Below are positions 1 to 7,598 of a stretch of DNA of 29,073 bases, piece by piece. The notes under the pieces were generated by a model. That model ran no database searches and was not told where the DNA came from. It saw only the letters and a program-made list of their open reading frames with translations. The translations under genes were made by a program, and so were the position numbers. Each line of letters starts with the position of its first letter. Positions within the stretch are counted from its first letter, which is position 1. The DNA comes from an uncultured Bacilli bacterium (GTDB lineage: Bacteria; Bacillota_I; Bacilli_A; RF39; UBA660), in assembly GCA_910588025.1 (NCBI GenBank), contig CAJUQG010000015.1, positions 3,957 to 33,029 of the forward strand, written 5' to 3'.

Positions 1-74
1 TGACCGGTTTTCTGTCTGAACTGACCGGTTTTCTGTCTGAACTGACCGGTTTTCTATCTAAACTGACCGGTTTT
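1..74. repeat. 21-bp tandem repeat, about 3.5 copies
   Basis: Three full 21-bp units begin at 1, 22 and 43, and a partial fourth begins at 64. Each starts TGACCGGTTTT; the third differs from the first two at two bases. The unit contains ACCGGT, a perfect palindrome, and is much richer in G+C than its surroundings. In the third + frame it is open from position 3 to a stop at 93-95 and would read TGFLSEL heptads, so it could be the 3' end of a gene lying outside the window. The other + frames hit TGA in each unit. The left boundary is not visible. Confidence 0.9.
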
Positions 75-100
75 ATATTAATTTTTAAGAGGTGACTAAA

Positions 101-263
101 ATGAAATTAAAGGATTATGAAAAAGTTTAAGACAACAAATATTGATTTTAAAGAAAAAATAGAATTAAATAAAACTAAAAGTTGGTTAAAGTCTGTTTCT
201 GCATTTGCAAATTCAACAGTAGTTTATTTTAAAGCGATTATTTGTATAAGTCGATTTTGTTAA
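101..263 (+). pseudogene. Broken AlbA_2/Schlafen-like gene remnant
   Basis: An ATG at 101 with a GAGGTGAC ribosome binding site opens a 9-residue peptide (MKLKDYEKV) that stops at 128-130. The frame starting at 126 continues directly as FKTTNIDFKEKIELNKTKSW, then LKSVSAFANS, then runs into unrelated sequence and stops at 261-263. The joined text resembles the N-terminus of AlbA_2 (formerly AAA_4) putative DNA-binding proteins, which begin with an EFK-type segment and a K-SVSAFANS-GGT motif. The frameshift near 126 and the loss of the GGT-containing strand after ANS indicate a decayed 5' fragment. The family assignment rests on recall of this motif. Confidence 0.6.
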
Positions 264-265
264 AC

Positions 266-287
266 AAGAGCTAATTGGAGCTCTTTT
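266..287 (+). terminator. Short hairpin terminator after the pseudogene
   Basis: The arms AAGAGCT (266-272) and AGCTCTT (279-285) pair around a 6-base loop and are followed by a very short T run. It would end transcription of the remnant and insulates the next promoter. Confidence 0.5.
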
Positions 288-294
288 GTCATAC

Positions 295-323
295 TTGTCT
301 GGTTTTTTATTTTTTGTTATAAT
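295..323 (+). promoter_or_regulatory. Promoter of the lipoprotein/YtxH operon
   Basis: A -35-like TTGTCT (295-300) and a perfect -10 TATAAT (318-323) are separated by 17 bases. A TG one base before the -10 makes it an extended -10. Confidence 0.7.
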
Positions 324-350
324 AAAAAAAGACAGTTGGGAGGTAATTCT

Positions 351-995
351 TTGAAAAAAGTTTTGTTATTTACTTTATTTCTCCTATGTTTTACTGGTTG
401 TACTTCCGTACGAGAAGAGACCATAGAAAATATTGTTATTCAAGGAATGACTAGTAATGTAGATATTACCAATGTATATCGAACTGGGTACAAGTATTAT
501 TTACCAAAAGGCCTAAAAAACATTAATAGTCACGATTATAATGAAGTGATTTATAGTGAGCGCTATGCGTATTATTTATATGTAGATGTAGTGAGTTATT
601 TTAATAAAATTAGAGAAGAATATCAAGAAGACTCCAGCTATTATTATTCTAAAGCTTTGTATAAAGGAAATCAATTTGGCTATTTGCAAATTAAAAGCTT
701 GGAAGAAGACAAATATTTTATTGAAATCATGTATAATTATGCTAAAATAGAAGTAATAGTAACTGAAAAAGATATCAAGGAAAGTATTGCATATGCGATT
801 GCAATATTAGAATCGGTAACTTATAATGATACTGTTCTAGGGAGTTTAATGGGAGATAATATTTTAAGTTCCAATGAGTTAGAATTTAATATTTTTGAAA
901 CGGCAAAAACAGAAAGTAACTATTTGGAAATTGTGGAGCAATATGATCAATATAAAGATCATGAAGACGTTCCAGATATGGATTTTATCAAATAA
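351..995 (+). CDS. Putative lipoprotein, 214 aa
   Basis: This is a predicted exported lipoprotein of unknown function. The TTG at 351 is the best start: it follows GGGAGG (338-343) by 7 bases and gives a classic lipoprotein signal, two Lys then a hydrophobic run and the lipobox FTGC with Cys17. An in-frame TTG at 336 lies before the ribosome binding site and would spoil the signal. The mature part is rich in Tyr, Glu and Asn with no motif I recognise. It is first in a unit that continues 13 bases later with the acidic protein and the DUF948/YtxH pair, which suggests an envelope-associated role. Its 3' end overlaps no real gene. Confidence 0.75.
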   Translation: MKKVLLFTLFLLCFTGCTSVREETIENIVIQGMTSNVDITNVYRTGYKYYLPKGLKNINSHDYNEVIYSERYAYYLYVDVVSYFNKIREEYQEDSSYYYSKALYKGNQFGYLQIKSLEEDKYFIEIMYNYAKIEVIVTEKDIKESIAYAIAILESVTYNDTVLGSLMGDNILSSNELEFNIFETAKTESNYLEIVEQYDQYKDHEDVPDMDFIK

Positions 996-1008
996 GGAAG
1001 GTGTAATC

Positions 1009-1953
1009 ATGGGATTACTAAATAAATTAAAAAATGTTTTATTCGAGGAAGAAGAAATAGAAGTTCCTGAAAATGAAGTAAAAGAAGAGAAGATTATCAA
1101 TACGAAACCGAAAGAATCTTTTAAAAAGAAAGAACCTGTAAAAATGACTTTTGATAGTGATGATGAAGATATAATTAGTGATAGAGAACTATTTAAAGCA
1201 GAACCAACATTTAATTTTCCTATTTTTGATGAACAAGAATTTGATAGTGTAAAAAAAGAAAGTAGTGTTGTTCCACCTGTTCATGAAAATAAGTCAGAAG
1301 TGAAATCAAGAGTTCATAACTCTTCTAATACTATGACAGAAAGTACTCGTCCTCGAACAGTGACTCGTGAAAAGCCAATGGATGTTAGTATTACTAGACC
1401 TCCAAAAAAGACAAGAGAAGTTCGTTTAGAAAAAGATAATTATCGTGAACAAAGAGAAAATCCTGGTAAACAAAAATTTCGTCCATCACCAGTTATTTCA
1501 CCCGTTTATGGTGTTTTAGATAAAAATTATAAAAAAGAAGATATTGTAGTTAAGACGGAAGAAAAAAAAGTGATTGATGTAGATAGTGTTCGAAAAAAAG
1601 CTTTTGGTACTTTAGAAGATGATATTGAAAAGACATTAAATACACCAGTTAAAGAGTTTTATCAAAAAAAGATGGAAGAACCAAAAGTAGAAGAAGAATT
1701 AGATAATTTATTAAAATCAGCATCTGAAGAAGTCATACCAGTACAAATGGACGATACAAAAGTAGAGGATTATACATTTAATATAGAAGAAGAACCAATT
1801 ATGCCAATTACTAATCAAGAAAGTGAATTAGAAGTTTTGGATCGACCTAAAAAGAAGAGTGTCGAGGAACAGTTAGCGGATGAGACACTTGAAAATGATT
1901 TGTTTGAGCTGATTGATTCAATGTATGAAACAAGGGAGGATGGTGAAGTATGA
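1009..1953 (+). CDS. Acidic, largely disordered protein, 314 aa
   Basis: The start is the ATG at 1009 behind AAGGAAGG; the frame is open upstream to 895, but that would overlap the lipoprotein gene. The N-terminus (MGLLNKLKNVLFEEEE) could form an amphipathic helix. Most of the rest is Glu/Lys-rich, low in hydrophobic residues and probably unstructured. One non-charged island stands out at residues about 158-174, RPSPVISPVYGVLDKNY, and another helical segment lies at the C-terminus (ENDLFELIDSMYE). Such islands in a disordered chain look like binding motifs for a partner. The stop TGA overlaps the start of the next gene (ATGA), so it is translationally coupled to the membrane protein. The function is unknown. 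Confidence 0.75.
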   Translation: MGLLNKLKNVLFEEEEIEVPENEVKEEKIINTKPKESFKKKEPVKMTFDSDDEDIISDRELFKAEPTFNFPIFDEQEFDSVKKESSVVPPVHENKSEVKSRVHNSSNTMTESTRPRTVTREKPMDVSITRPPKKTREVRLEKDNYREQRENPGKQKFRPSPVISPVYGVLDKNYKKEDIVVKTEEKKVIDVDSVRKKAFGTLEDDIEKTLNTPVKEFYQKKMEEPKVEEELDNLLKSASEEVIPVQMDDTKVEDYTFNIEEEPIMPITNQESELEVLDRPKKKSVEEQLADETLENDLFELIDSMYETREDGEV

Positions 1954-2258
1954 GTTTTTGGTTAGATTTTTTACCAATTGTCATATATATTTTATTAATT
2001 ATTATTTTAATTGTAGGAATTATTTTAGGAATTCGTCTTATACTAGTACTTGGTAAAGCATCTAGAGTGGTAGACGATATCAATGAAAAAGTACATTCGC
2101 TTGATGGAGTTTTTTCAATCATTGATACAGCAACTGATAAAATTGTTTTAGTAACAGATAAAGTCATTGAAGGAATTATGTCATTGATTGCTAAAATATT
2201 TGTAAAACCACAAGAAGAAACAACAATTGTTGTTAAGAAGGAGGGAAAAAGAAAATGA
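1950..2258 (+). CDS. DUF948-like (YtxG-type) membrane protein, 102 aa
   Basis: One long hydrophobic segment covers residues about 8-36. It is followed by a polar helical region with heptad-like spacing (KASRVVDDINEKVHSLDGVF) and a Lys-rich tail, as in DUF948 proteins, which are bitopic with a cytoplasmic coiled coil. It overlaps the preceding gene and the following YtxH gene by ATGA on both sides. In Bacillus, ytxG (DUF948) and ytxH are also neighbours, which supports the call. It is shorter than most DUF948 proteins. The precise molecular role of the family is not settled. Confidence 0.65.
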   Translation: MSFWLDFLPIVIYILLIIILIVGIILGIRLILVLGKASRVVDDINEKVHSLDGVFSIIDTATDKIVLVTDKVIEGIMSLIAKIFVKPQEETTIVVKKEGKRK

Positions 2259-2710
2259 GTAGAAAACATGGATTTGGGACATTGCTTACAGGAGCTTTAA
2301 TTGGTGCAGGATTAGGTATTTTATTTGCTCCAAAAGAAGGTAGTGAAACAAGAAAAGAATTAAAAAATAAAATGAATAATTTAATGAATCAAATTAAAGA
2401 AATTGATTATGATGAAGTAAAAGATCATTTAATGGAAAAGCTTGATGATTTAAAAGCAGAGCTTAAAGATTTAGATAAAGAAAAAGTTTTAAGTGTTGCG
2501 AAAACAAAAGCAACTCAAATTAAAAACAAAGCAGAAGAATTAATACAAGTTGCGAAAGAAAAAGGAACACCAGTGGTGGAAAAAGCCGCATTGGAAGTAA
2601 AAGAAAAAACAATAGTTGTTTTAAAAGATGTGATTGAACGTTTGGAAAAAGGTCATGAAGAAGAAAAAGAATTGATGCCTAAACCAAAAAAAGTTGCAAC
2701 TAAGAAATAA
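2255..2710 (+). CDS. ytxH: YtxH domain-containing protein, 151 aa
   Basis: The N-terminus has the YtxH hallmark: a short Gly-rich membrane segment, GTLLTGALIGAGLGILFAP (residues about 8-26), followed by KEGSETRKELKNK. The rest is a long Lys/Glu/Asp-rich helix that probably forms a coiled coil, ending in a basic Lys-rich tail. YtxH proteins are small, membrane-anchored and linked to general stress in Bacillus, but have no known enzymatic role. The gene overlaps the DUF948-like gene by 4 bases, so the two products probably work together at the membrane. The next promoter begins inside its last codons. Confidence 0.85.
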   Translation: MSRKHGFGTLLTGALIGAGLGILFAPKEGSETRKELKNKMNNLMNQIKEIDYDEVKDHLMEKLDDLKAELKDLDKEKVLSVAKTKATQIKNKAEELIQVAKEKGTPVVEKAALEVKEKTIVVLKDVIERLEKGHEEEKELMPKPKKVATKK

Positions 2711-2722
2711 TTGTGATAAATT
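2694..2722 (+). promoter_or_regulatory. Promoter of the T-box/tyrS unit
   Basis: TTGCAA (2694-2699) and TAAATT (2717-2722) are spaced by 17 bases, with TGA directly before the -10. The promoter overlaps the 3' end of ytxH, and the transcript would start at about the foot of T-box stem I. Confidence 0.6.
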
Positions 2723-2729
2723 GTTAGTA

Positions 2730-2935
2730 ATTTAACGAAGAACAAGTGAAAGATAAATATTTTGGGAAAAAGAAATCTTACGGATGATGCAAGTAAGACA
2801 AGAAATATTTGGAAGTTACCATTTGGGAGTTAAATCGGTGAAGAGCCGTTATCAAATGAAGTGATAAGTAGATACTTATAAGTAAAGGTGGTACCACGGG
2901 GTTTCTCGTCCTTTTGTTATAAGTATCTTTTTTTT
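2730..2935 (+). promoter_or_regulatory. T-box riboswitch leader (probably tyrosine)
   Basis: The signature T-box sequence AAAGGTGGTACCACG lies at 2884-2898 and pairs with CGTCCTTTT downstream to form the antiterminator with the TGGT bulge that binds the tRNA acceptor end. Stem I can be traced: base ATTTAAC (2730-2736) with GTTAAAT (2829-2835), a middle AAATATTT pair (2755-2762 with 2803-2810), and an apical CTTAC/GTAAG stem holding GGATGATGCAA. A stem III candidate is TTATC/GATAA (2849-2853 with 2863-2867). A TAC at 2817-2819 on the 3' side of the specifier bulge could be the Tyr specifier; with tyrS downstream this is plausible but not proven. Transcription ends, when uncharged tRNA is absent, at a 12-bp hairpin (2870-2881 with 2917-2928) and a T8 run. 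Confidence 0.88.
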
Positions 2936-2949
2936 GAAGGAGAGATGAT

Positions 2950-4152
2950 ATGGAGGTTTATCTTAAGAAATATGCTGAACTTTTGGTTCATTATTGTTTA
3001 AAACTAAAAAAAGGACAAAAGTTTTTGATTGTTGGCTCAACATTAAATCATGATTTTATTGAAATCGTTAGAAAAATTGCTGAGAAACATGGTTGTATTG
3101 TTTTGATAGAAGAAACTGATTGGGAAGAAAAGAGAGATTTATTACTACATCATACCTTTCTAGAATGTTTAGAAAATCCTATTTTTGATCGAAGTTTGTA
3201 TCATGAAATAGCTTTGTCTAAAGGAGCCGTTTTAATGTTATCATCTCCAATCCCTCATTGTAATGAAGGGGTAGATCAAGAACTTCTTAGTAATCTTGCA
3301 AAAGAAATGGAAAAACGAATTGCATTGTTTCGTGAGTATCAAATGAAAGGAGAAATTGCTTGGTGTATTGCGGCTGCGGCGAATGAATTATGGGCGAAAG
3401 AAATTTTACCTAATTCTAATCAACCAATTTATGATTTATGGAATCTTATTTTTGATATTTGTCATGTAACAAGTGATTATCCTGAGAAAGAATGGGATGA
3501 TTATTTAAAACATTTAGATGCACGAGCTAATATTTTAAATCAAATGAATATTACATACTTACATTATCAAAGTAAAAATGGAACAGATTTAACAGTAGAG
3601 TTGCCAGAAAATTATGTGTTTTCTAGTGCTAACATGAGTTCTAATCTTGTTAATATGCCATCGTTGGAGCTTTTTTCGACACCAAAAAAAGATGGGGTAC
3701 AAGGAATGGTAAAATCTACAAAACCACTTTTATTTCAAAATGTATTCATTGATGATTTTTGGATTCGTTTTGAACACGGAAAAGTTGTATCTTTTGATGC
3801 TCGTGAAGGAAAAGAGATGTTACAAAAAATTATTGAAACCGATGAGGGCTCTCATTTTTTAGGAGAAATAGCTTTTGTTGATTTTGATTCTAAAATTAAT
3901 CAAAGTGGAATTATTTTTGAAAATACATTGTATGATGAAAATGCGAGTTGTCATTTGGCTCTTGGTCGAGGTTTTCCAGAATGTTTTAAAGATGGTCTTA
4001 CTAAAAGTATAGATGAATTAAGTGCCATGGGAATGAATTATTCCGAAACTCATGTTGATTTTATGATGGGAGATAGAGATTTAGATATCGTTGCAACTTT
4101 ACATGATGGAACCGAGGTTGTTTTAATGAAACAAGGAAAATTGATTTTTTAG
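2950..4152 (+). CDS. M29 family aminopeptidase (AmpS/PepS-like), 400 aa
   Basis: This is a cytoplasmic metallo-aminopeptidase of family M29, releasing N-terminal amino acids from peptides with a two-metal centre. The length is typical. The metal ligands line up with the family by spacing: Glu240 (LELFSTP), Glu306 (LGEIAFVD), His335 (CHLALG), His368 and Asp370 (ETHVDFMMG). The Tyr expected seven residues after His335 is Phe342 (ALGRGFP), which is odd because that Tyr is a conserved active-site residue. The start at 2950 follows GAAGGAGAG. The gene sits directly behind the T-box terminator and before tyrS, so it is probably read with tyrS when the cognate tRNA is uncharged. That would make sense for freeing amino acids from peptides. 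Confidence 0.88.
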   Translation: MEVYLKKYAELLVHYCLKLKKGQKFLIVGSTLNHDFIEIVRKIAEKHGCIVLIEETDWEEKRDLLLHHTFLECLENPIFDRSLYHEIALSKGAVLMLSSPIPHCNEGVDQELLSNLAKEMEKRIALFREYQMKGEIAWCIAAAANELWAKEILPNSNQPIYDLWNLIFDICHVTSDYPEKEWDDYLKHLDARANILNQMNITYLHYQSKNGTDLTVELPENYVFSSANMSSNLVNMPSLELFSTPKKDGVQGMVKSTKPLLFQNVFIDDFWIRFEHGKVVSFDAREGKEMLQKIIETDEGSHFLGEIAFVDFDSKINQSGIIFENTLYDENASCHLALGRGFPECFKDGLTKSIDELSAMGMNYSETHVDFMMGDRDLDIVATLHDGTEVVLMKQGKLIF

Positions 4153-4247
4153 TTTACGATATCTTAATAAAAATAGGTTATATTCTTAAGAAGAAAGAAA
4201 AAATTAAATTTGCAAAAATGTTGCGTAAAGGATTTAGGAGGAAAAAA

Positions 4248-5477
4248 ATGAATTTATATGAAGATTTAGAATATAGAGGGATGATTAAAGATTGTTCTAG
4301 TCCAGAGTTAAAGGAGAAATTAAATAATGGTGGATTGACTTTTTATATTGGTGCTGATCCAACAGCGAAAAGTTTGCATATTGGACAATTTCCAACATTT
4401 CTACTGGTGGAACGTTTAAAAAGAGCAGGTCATAAGGCGATGATTTTGGTTGGAGGTGCAACGGGAAGAGTTGGAGATCCAAGAGGAACTGGAGAAAGGG
4501 AAAAAGCAGAAATTTCTGTGATTGAAAGTAATTTTGAAAGAATTAAAAAGCAAATGACTAAATTATTTGGTGAAGATATTCAAATTGTAAATAATTTTGA
4601 TTGGTTTAAAGATATGAATTATATTGATTTTTTAAGAGATGTTGGAAAATATATCAATGTAAATTATATGGTGAATAAGGATTTGGTAAAACGTCAAATG
4701 GAAGTGGGAATTTCGTATGCCGAGTTCTCATATATGTTAATTCAAGGATATGATTTTAAATATTTGCATGATCATTATGGAGTTGATTTACAATTTGGTG
4801 GGTCGGATCAATGGGGAAATTTAACGACTGGAATAGAAATCGTTCGTAAGCTTAATAATGAAGAAGTGTTTGCATTTTCTGCCCCATTAATTACTGATTC
4901 TACGGGAAAGAAATTAGGTAAAAGTTATGGTAATGCTTTATGGCTTGATAAAGATATGACATCAAGTTATGAAATGTATCAGTATTTATTAAATTTTGAA
5001 GATGTAATGATGGAAGAGTATTTGAAAAAATTTACCTTCCTTACGAAATTAGAAATTGAAGAAATTATGAAAAAACATGTTGAGAAGCCAGAGTTTCGTT
5101 ATGCTCAAAAAGTGTTAGCGCATGAAGTTATTACTTTCTTACATGGTGAAGAAGAATTTGAAAGTGCTAAACGCATTAGTGAATCATTGTTTAGTGAGGA
5201 AATTGAACAATTATCAGCTAAAGATATTTTGGAAAATATGAAAGAAGTTCCCCAAGTAGAATTACTAGATGGTGAAAATATTGTGGAAGCTTTAGTTCGT
5301 ACTAAAATTGTTTCTAGTAAACGTGAAGCAAGAGAAATGATTAGTGCGGGGGCTATTTCGTTTAATAATAAAAAAGTTATGGATTTAGAATATGTTATTC
5401 AAAAAGATGCAGCAATTGAACAGCAAATTTTTGTTATTAAAAAAGGTAAAAAGAATATGTTTATTGGAACGTTTTAA
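4248..5477 (+). CDS. tyrS: Tyrosyl-tRNA synthetase
   Basis: This class I synthetase attaches Tyr to tRNA-Tyr in the cytoplasm. The ATG at 4248 behind TAGGAGG is the start; an in-frame ATG 30 bases upstream lies before the ribosome binding site. Residues 42-47 are SLHIGQ (the HIGH motif) after the Tyr-site segment YIGADPTAKS. YAEFSYMLIQGYD and QFGGSDQWGN are characteristic of TyrRS, and KLGKS (222-226) is the KMSKS-type loop. An S4 RNA-binding domain with VRTKIVSSKREAREMISAGA occupies the last 65 residues. The 409-residue length is normal. It lies 95 bases after the M29 peptidase with no terminator between, so it is probably co-controlled by the T-box. Confidence 0.97.
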   Translation: MNLYEDLEYRGMIKDCSSPELKEKLNNGGLTFYIGADPTAKSLHIGQFPTFLLVERLKRAGHKAMILVGGATGRVGDPRGTGEREKAEISVIESNFERIKKQMTKLFGEDIQIVNNFDWFKDMNYIDFLRDVGKYINVNYMVNKDLVKRQMEVGISYAEFSYMLIQGYDFKYLHDHYGVDLQFGGSDQWGNLTTGIEIVRKLNNEEVFAFSAPLITDSTGKKLGKSYGNALWLDKDMTSSYEMYQYLLNFEDVMMEEYLKKFTFLTKLEIEEIMKKHVEKPEFRYAQKVLAHEVITFLHGEEEFESAKRISESLFSEEIEQLSAKDILENMKEVPQVELLDGENIVEALVRTKIVSSKREAREMISAGAISFNNKKVMDLEYVIQKDAAIEQQIFVIKKGKKNMFIGTF

Positions 5478-5500
5478 AAAGGTTTTTAAAACTTTTTTTT
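5471..5500 (+). terminator. Terminator of tyrS
   Basis: A perfect 10-bp inverted repeat, GTTTTAAAAA (5471-5480) and TTTTTAAAAC (5483-5492), is followed by eight T. It contains the tyrS stop codon. Confidence 0.75.
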
Positions 5501-5701
5501 CTTGCAGGAATTCATTATGAAGAAGGAGAAAATTATCGGATTTTTTTGTCATGTCTGTATGGCTTGAAATTGTAGAAGCAATGGGATTTGATGTAAGAAA
5601 AATATGGTTGTTAAAAGTGAAAGCTGTGAAATTGTTTCTAATTTATCACGAAATGAAAATGATTGTGGGTAATCTAATATGAAAAAATAATTCTATTTTA
5701 T
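5501..5701 (+). other. Intergenic stretch without a supported gene
   Basis: Between the tyrS terminator and the hairpin at 5702 I see only short frames: a 16-codon one from 5517 and a 43-codon one from about 5551 (MSVWLEIVEAMGFDVRKIWL). Neither has a ribosome binding site, and they lie in different frames that might once have been joined. A decayed gene is possible, but I cannot name a family. Confidence 0.35.
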
Positions 5702-5725
5702 AAAGATCTGTTAAAGGTCTTTTTT
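5702..5725 (+). terminator. Hairpin terminator
   Basis: AAAGATC (5702-5708) pairs with GGTCTTT (5716-5722), with one G-T pair, followed by T. It separates the tyrS side from the surface-protein promoter. Confidence 0.55.
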
Positions 5726-5800
5726 GTTTGCAGTATTCTTAAGGTCTTATTTTGGAGGTAGTGGGTTATATTGTTAATGTAGCAAACAATTTCTTACAAA

Positions 5801-5861
5801 TAACTAGTAAAAATGACAGAAAAATGATATATTGTTAGTGTTATAAAATAAAGGGTACATC
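5801..5861 (+). promoter_or_regulatory. Conserved promoter and leader of the surface-protein pair
   Basis: The block begins TAACTAGTAA, has TATATT at 5828-5833 preceded by TGA, and continues TGTTAGTGTT to AAAGGGTACATC (ending 5861). TAGTAA (5805-5810) sits exactly 17 bases before the -10, where a -35 would be, although it is far from TTGACA. The same 61-base layout recurs at 28992-29052 with 50 of 61 bases identical; 8 of the 11 differences fall in the 10 bases after TAGTAA. Transcription probably starts near 5840, so AAAGGGTACATC would be in the untranslated leader. Confidence 0.6.
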
Positions 5862-5907
5862 TTTTTCCTTGACGATGGCCATACTAAAATGAAGGAGTGT
5901 TTTTTCC

Positions 5908-7587
5908 ATGAATCTAGAGAAATTTAAAGAGAAAAATCGAAAAAAGAATTGGATGATTGGTAGTGGAATTGTTTTAGTATTATTACTTGTAGTAGTTTTT
6001 ATTTATCGAAGTTATGCAGTTTATGAAGAAAGACAAGAGTATGATGTGATAGAAGGACGTGTTCCAAGTTATATCGCGGATTATGATGTTAAGGTTAATA
6101 TTATAGTAGATGGAGTAGGAAGTACAAAGGTACCTGATAAAGGAACCAAAAAGATAAGTAGTATTGTGTGTGATAAAGGAGCCAGTGGAGTATGGGATTA
6201 TCGGAACTGGATGATTCAAGTAAGAAATCTTACTGAAACAAAAACTACTTGCCAAGTGAATTTTGTAAGTGAGTATCAAGAAGGAATTCTAAATGGAACG
6301 GATCCAGTCATCAAAGATGGATTAATACCAGTCATTATTGAAGATAATGGAGTTGTGAAAAAAGCTGATGTCAATCAAGAATGGTATAAGTATGCGGATA
6401 AAAGATGGGCGAATGCGGTAATATTGAATGATGAAAGTAAGACTTATCAAAATGGAGAAGTGATACCAGAGAATAATATTGAATCCTACTTTGTCTGGAT
6501 ACCAAGATTTAAATACAAAATATTTAATGATGGGAAGTATGAAGGTTTAACCAAAGTAGAGAATCGAGCACAAGAAATCGAAGTAGTATTTGAGAGTAAT
6601 AGTGTAATAGAATCCAAAGGAACAGGAGTAGGAAGCTATTTAACACATCCCGCGTTTACTGCATTTGATACAAATGGGATGTGGGTAGGAAAGTTTGAGA
6701 CAGGATATAAAGGAAGTACAGATGTTGGAAGTGCTCAAAAGAATGAGAATGCACCAGAAAGTGTCCAAATTAAACCAAATGTAAATTCCTGGCGAAATAT
6801 TCAAGTAGTAAATGCTTATTTCACAAGTTATGATTACAAAAGAGATTATAATTCCCATATGATGAAGAATACCGAATGGGGAGCAGTGGCATATTTACAA
6901 CATAGTAAATATGGAAGTATGAGTAATGTAAGAATTAATAACAATAGTAATTTTGTAACAGGATATGCTAGTGTGAAAGAACCAACTTGTGGGTTTACAC
7001 AAACAAATGAAGAATGTAATAAATATGGAACAGAGTCAAGTATTACGAAGGCCTATAATACTTCTGTTGGATACTTAGCGAGTACGACTGGAAATATCAG
7101 TGGAGTATATGACATGAGTGGTGGATCTTGGGAATATGTTATGGGAGTTATGTTAGATAAAAACAGAAACCCAATGAGTGGAAGAAATTCCAAGTACAAT
7201 TCGGGTTTTAATGGAACATTTGGATGTCCAACATGTGACAGTGATACATCTGGTTTAACTGAACTTATTACAGGAATCAATTTTCCAAGTGATACAAGGT
7301 ATTACGATACTTATGCTTATGCTGAAAATGATGAAACTTATAATCGGAGAATTTTAGGAGATGCGACAGGTGAGATGGGACCATTTGCTACTGCAATCTA
7401 TGGAACAAATCAAAGACAGATTGGTTCATGGTATGCAGATGAGGCTTGGTATATTGATCACGAATATCCTTGGTTTACACGTAGTTGTGCATTTGACCAT
7501 GCTATGGGTGCTGGTGTGTTTGCTTATAAGAATGACTATGGTCGTGCAGTACAATGGATTAGTTTTCGAGTAGTACTTAGTATGTAA
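5908..7587 (+). CDS. Membrane-anchored surface protein with lectin/FGE-like C-terminal domain, 559 aa
   Basis: A short basic cytoplasmic tail and one membrane segment (residues about 18-34) anchor a large extracellular part. Residues about 60-125 form a small domain with Cys88 (VCDKGA) and Cys115. From about 190 on, the sequence (SYFVWIPR, NTEWGAVAYL, GVYDMSGGSWEYVMG, final FRVVLS) resembles formylglycine-generating-enzyme/C-type-lectin folds, used by many bacteria and phages as display domains. Further Cys occur in PTCG, EECN and GCPTC. Residues 496-559 differ strongly from the downstream paralogue although the 240 before are about 89% identical. No catalytic role is suggested; ligand binding or adhesion is inferred. 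The start at 5908 follows GAAGGAG. The second copy begins 11 bases after the stop. Confidence 0.75.
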   Translation: MNLEKFKEKNRKKNWMIGSGIVLVLLLVVVFIYRSYAVYEERQEYDVIEGRVPSYIADYDVKVNIIVDGVGSTKVPDKGTKKISSIVCDKGASGVWDYRNWMIQVRNLTETKTTCQVNFVSEYQEGILNGTDPVIKDGLIPVIIEDNGVVKKADVNQEWYKYADKRWANAVILNDESKTYQNGEVIPENNIESYFVWIPRFKYKIFNDGKYEGLTKVENRAQEIEVVFESNSVIESKGTGVGSYLTHPAFTAFDTNGMWVGKFETGYKGSTDVGSAQKNENAPESVQIKPNVNSWRNIQVVNAYFTSYDYKRDYNSHMMKNTEWGAVAYLQHSKYGSMSNVRINNNSNFVTGYASVKEPTCGFTQTNEECNKYGTESSITKAYNTSVGYLASTTGNISGVYDMSGGSWEYVMGVMLDKNRNPMSGRNSKYNSGFNGTFGCPTCDSDTSGLTELITGINFPSDTRYYDTYAYAENDETYNRRILGDATGEMGPFATAIYGTNQRQIGSWYADEAWYIDHEYPWFTRSCAFDHAMGAGVFAYKNDYGRAVQWISFRVVLSM

Positions 7588-7598
7588 GGAGAAGAATT

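Noticed and set aside
1..74. CRISPR array
   Set aside because: The 21-bp units are head-to-tail with no spacers between them.
336..350. TTG at 336 as lipoprotein start
   Set aside because: It lies before the GGGAGG ribosome binding site and would add residues in front of a complete lipoprotein signal that starts at 351.
895..1008. Upstream start of the acidic protein
   Set aside because: The frame overlaps the lipoprotein gene by 100 bases and lacks a ribosome binding site, while ATG 1009 has AAGGAAGG.
5517..5680. Small genes between tyrS and the surface proteins
   Set aside because: The frames are at most 43 codons, have no ribosome binding site and no recognisable motif.
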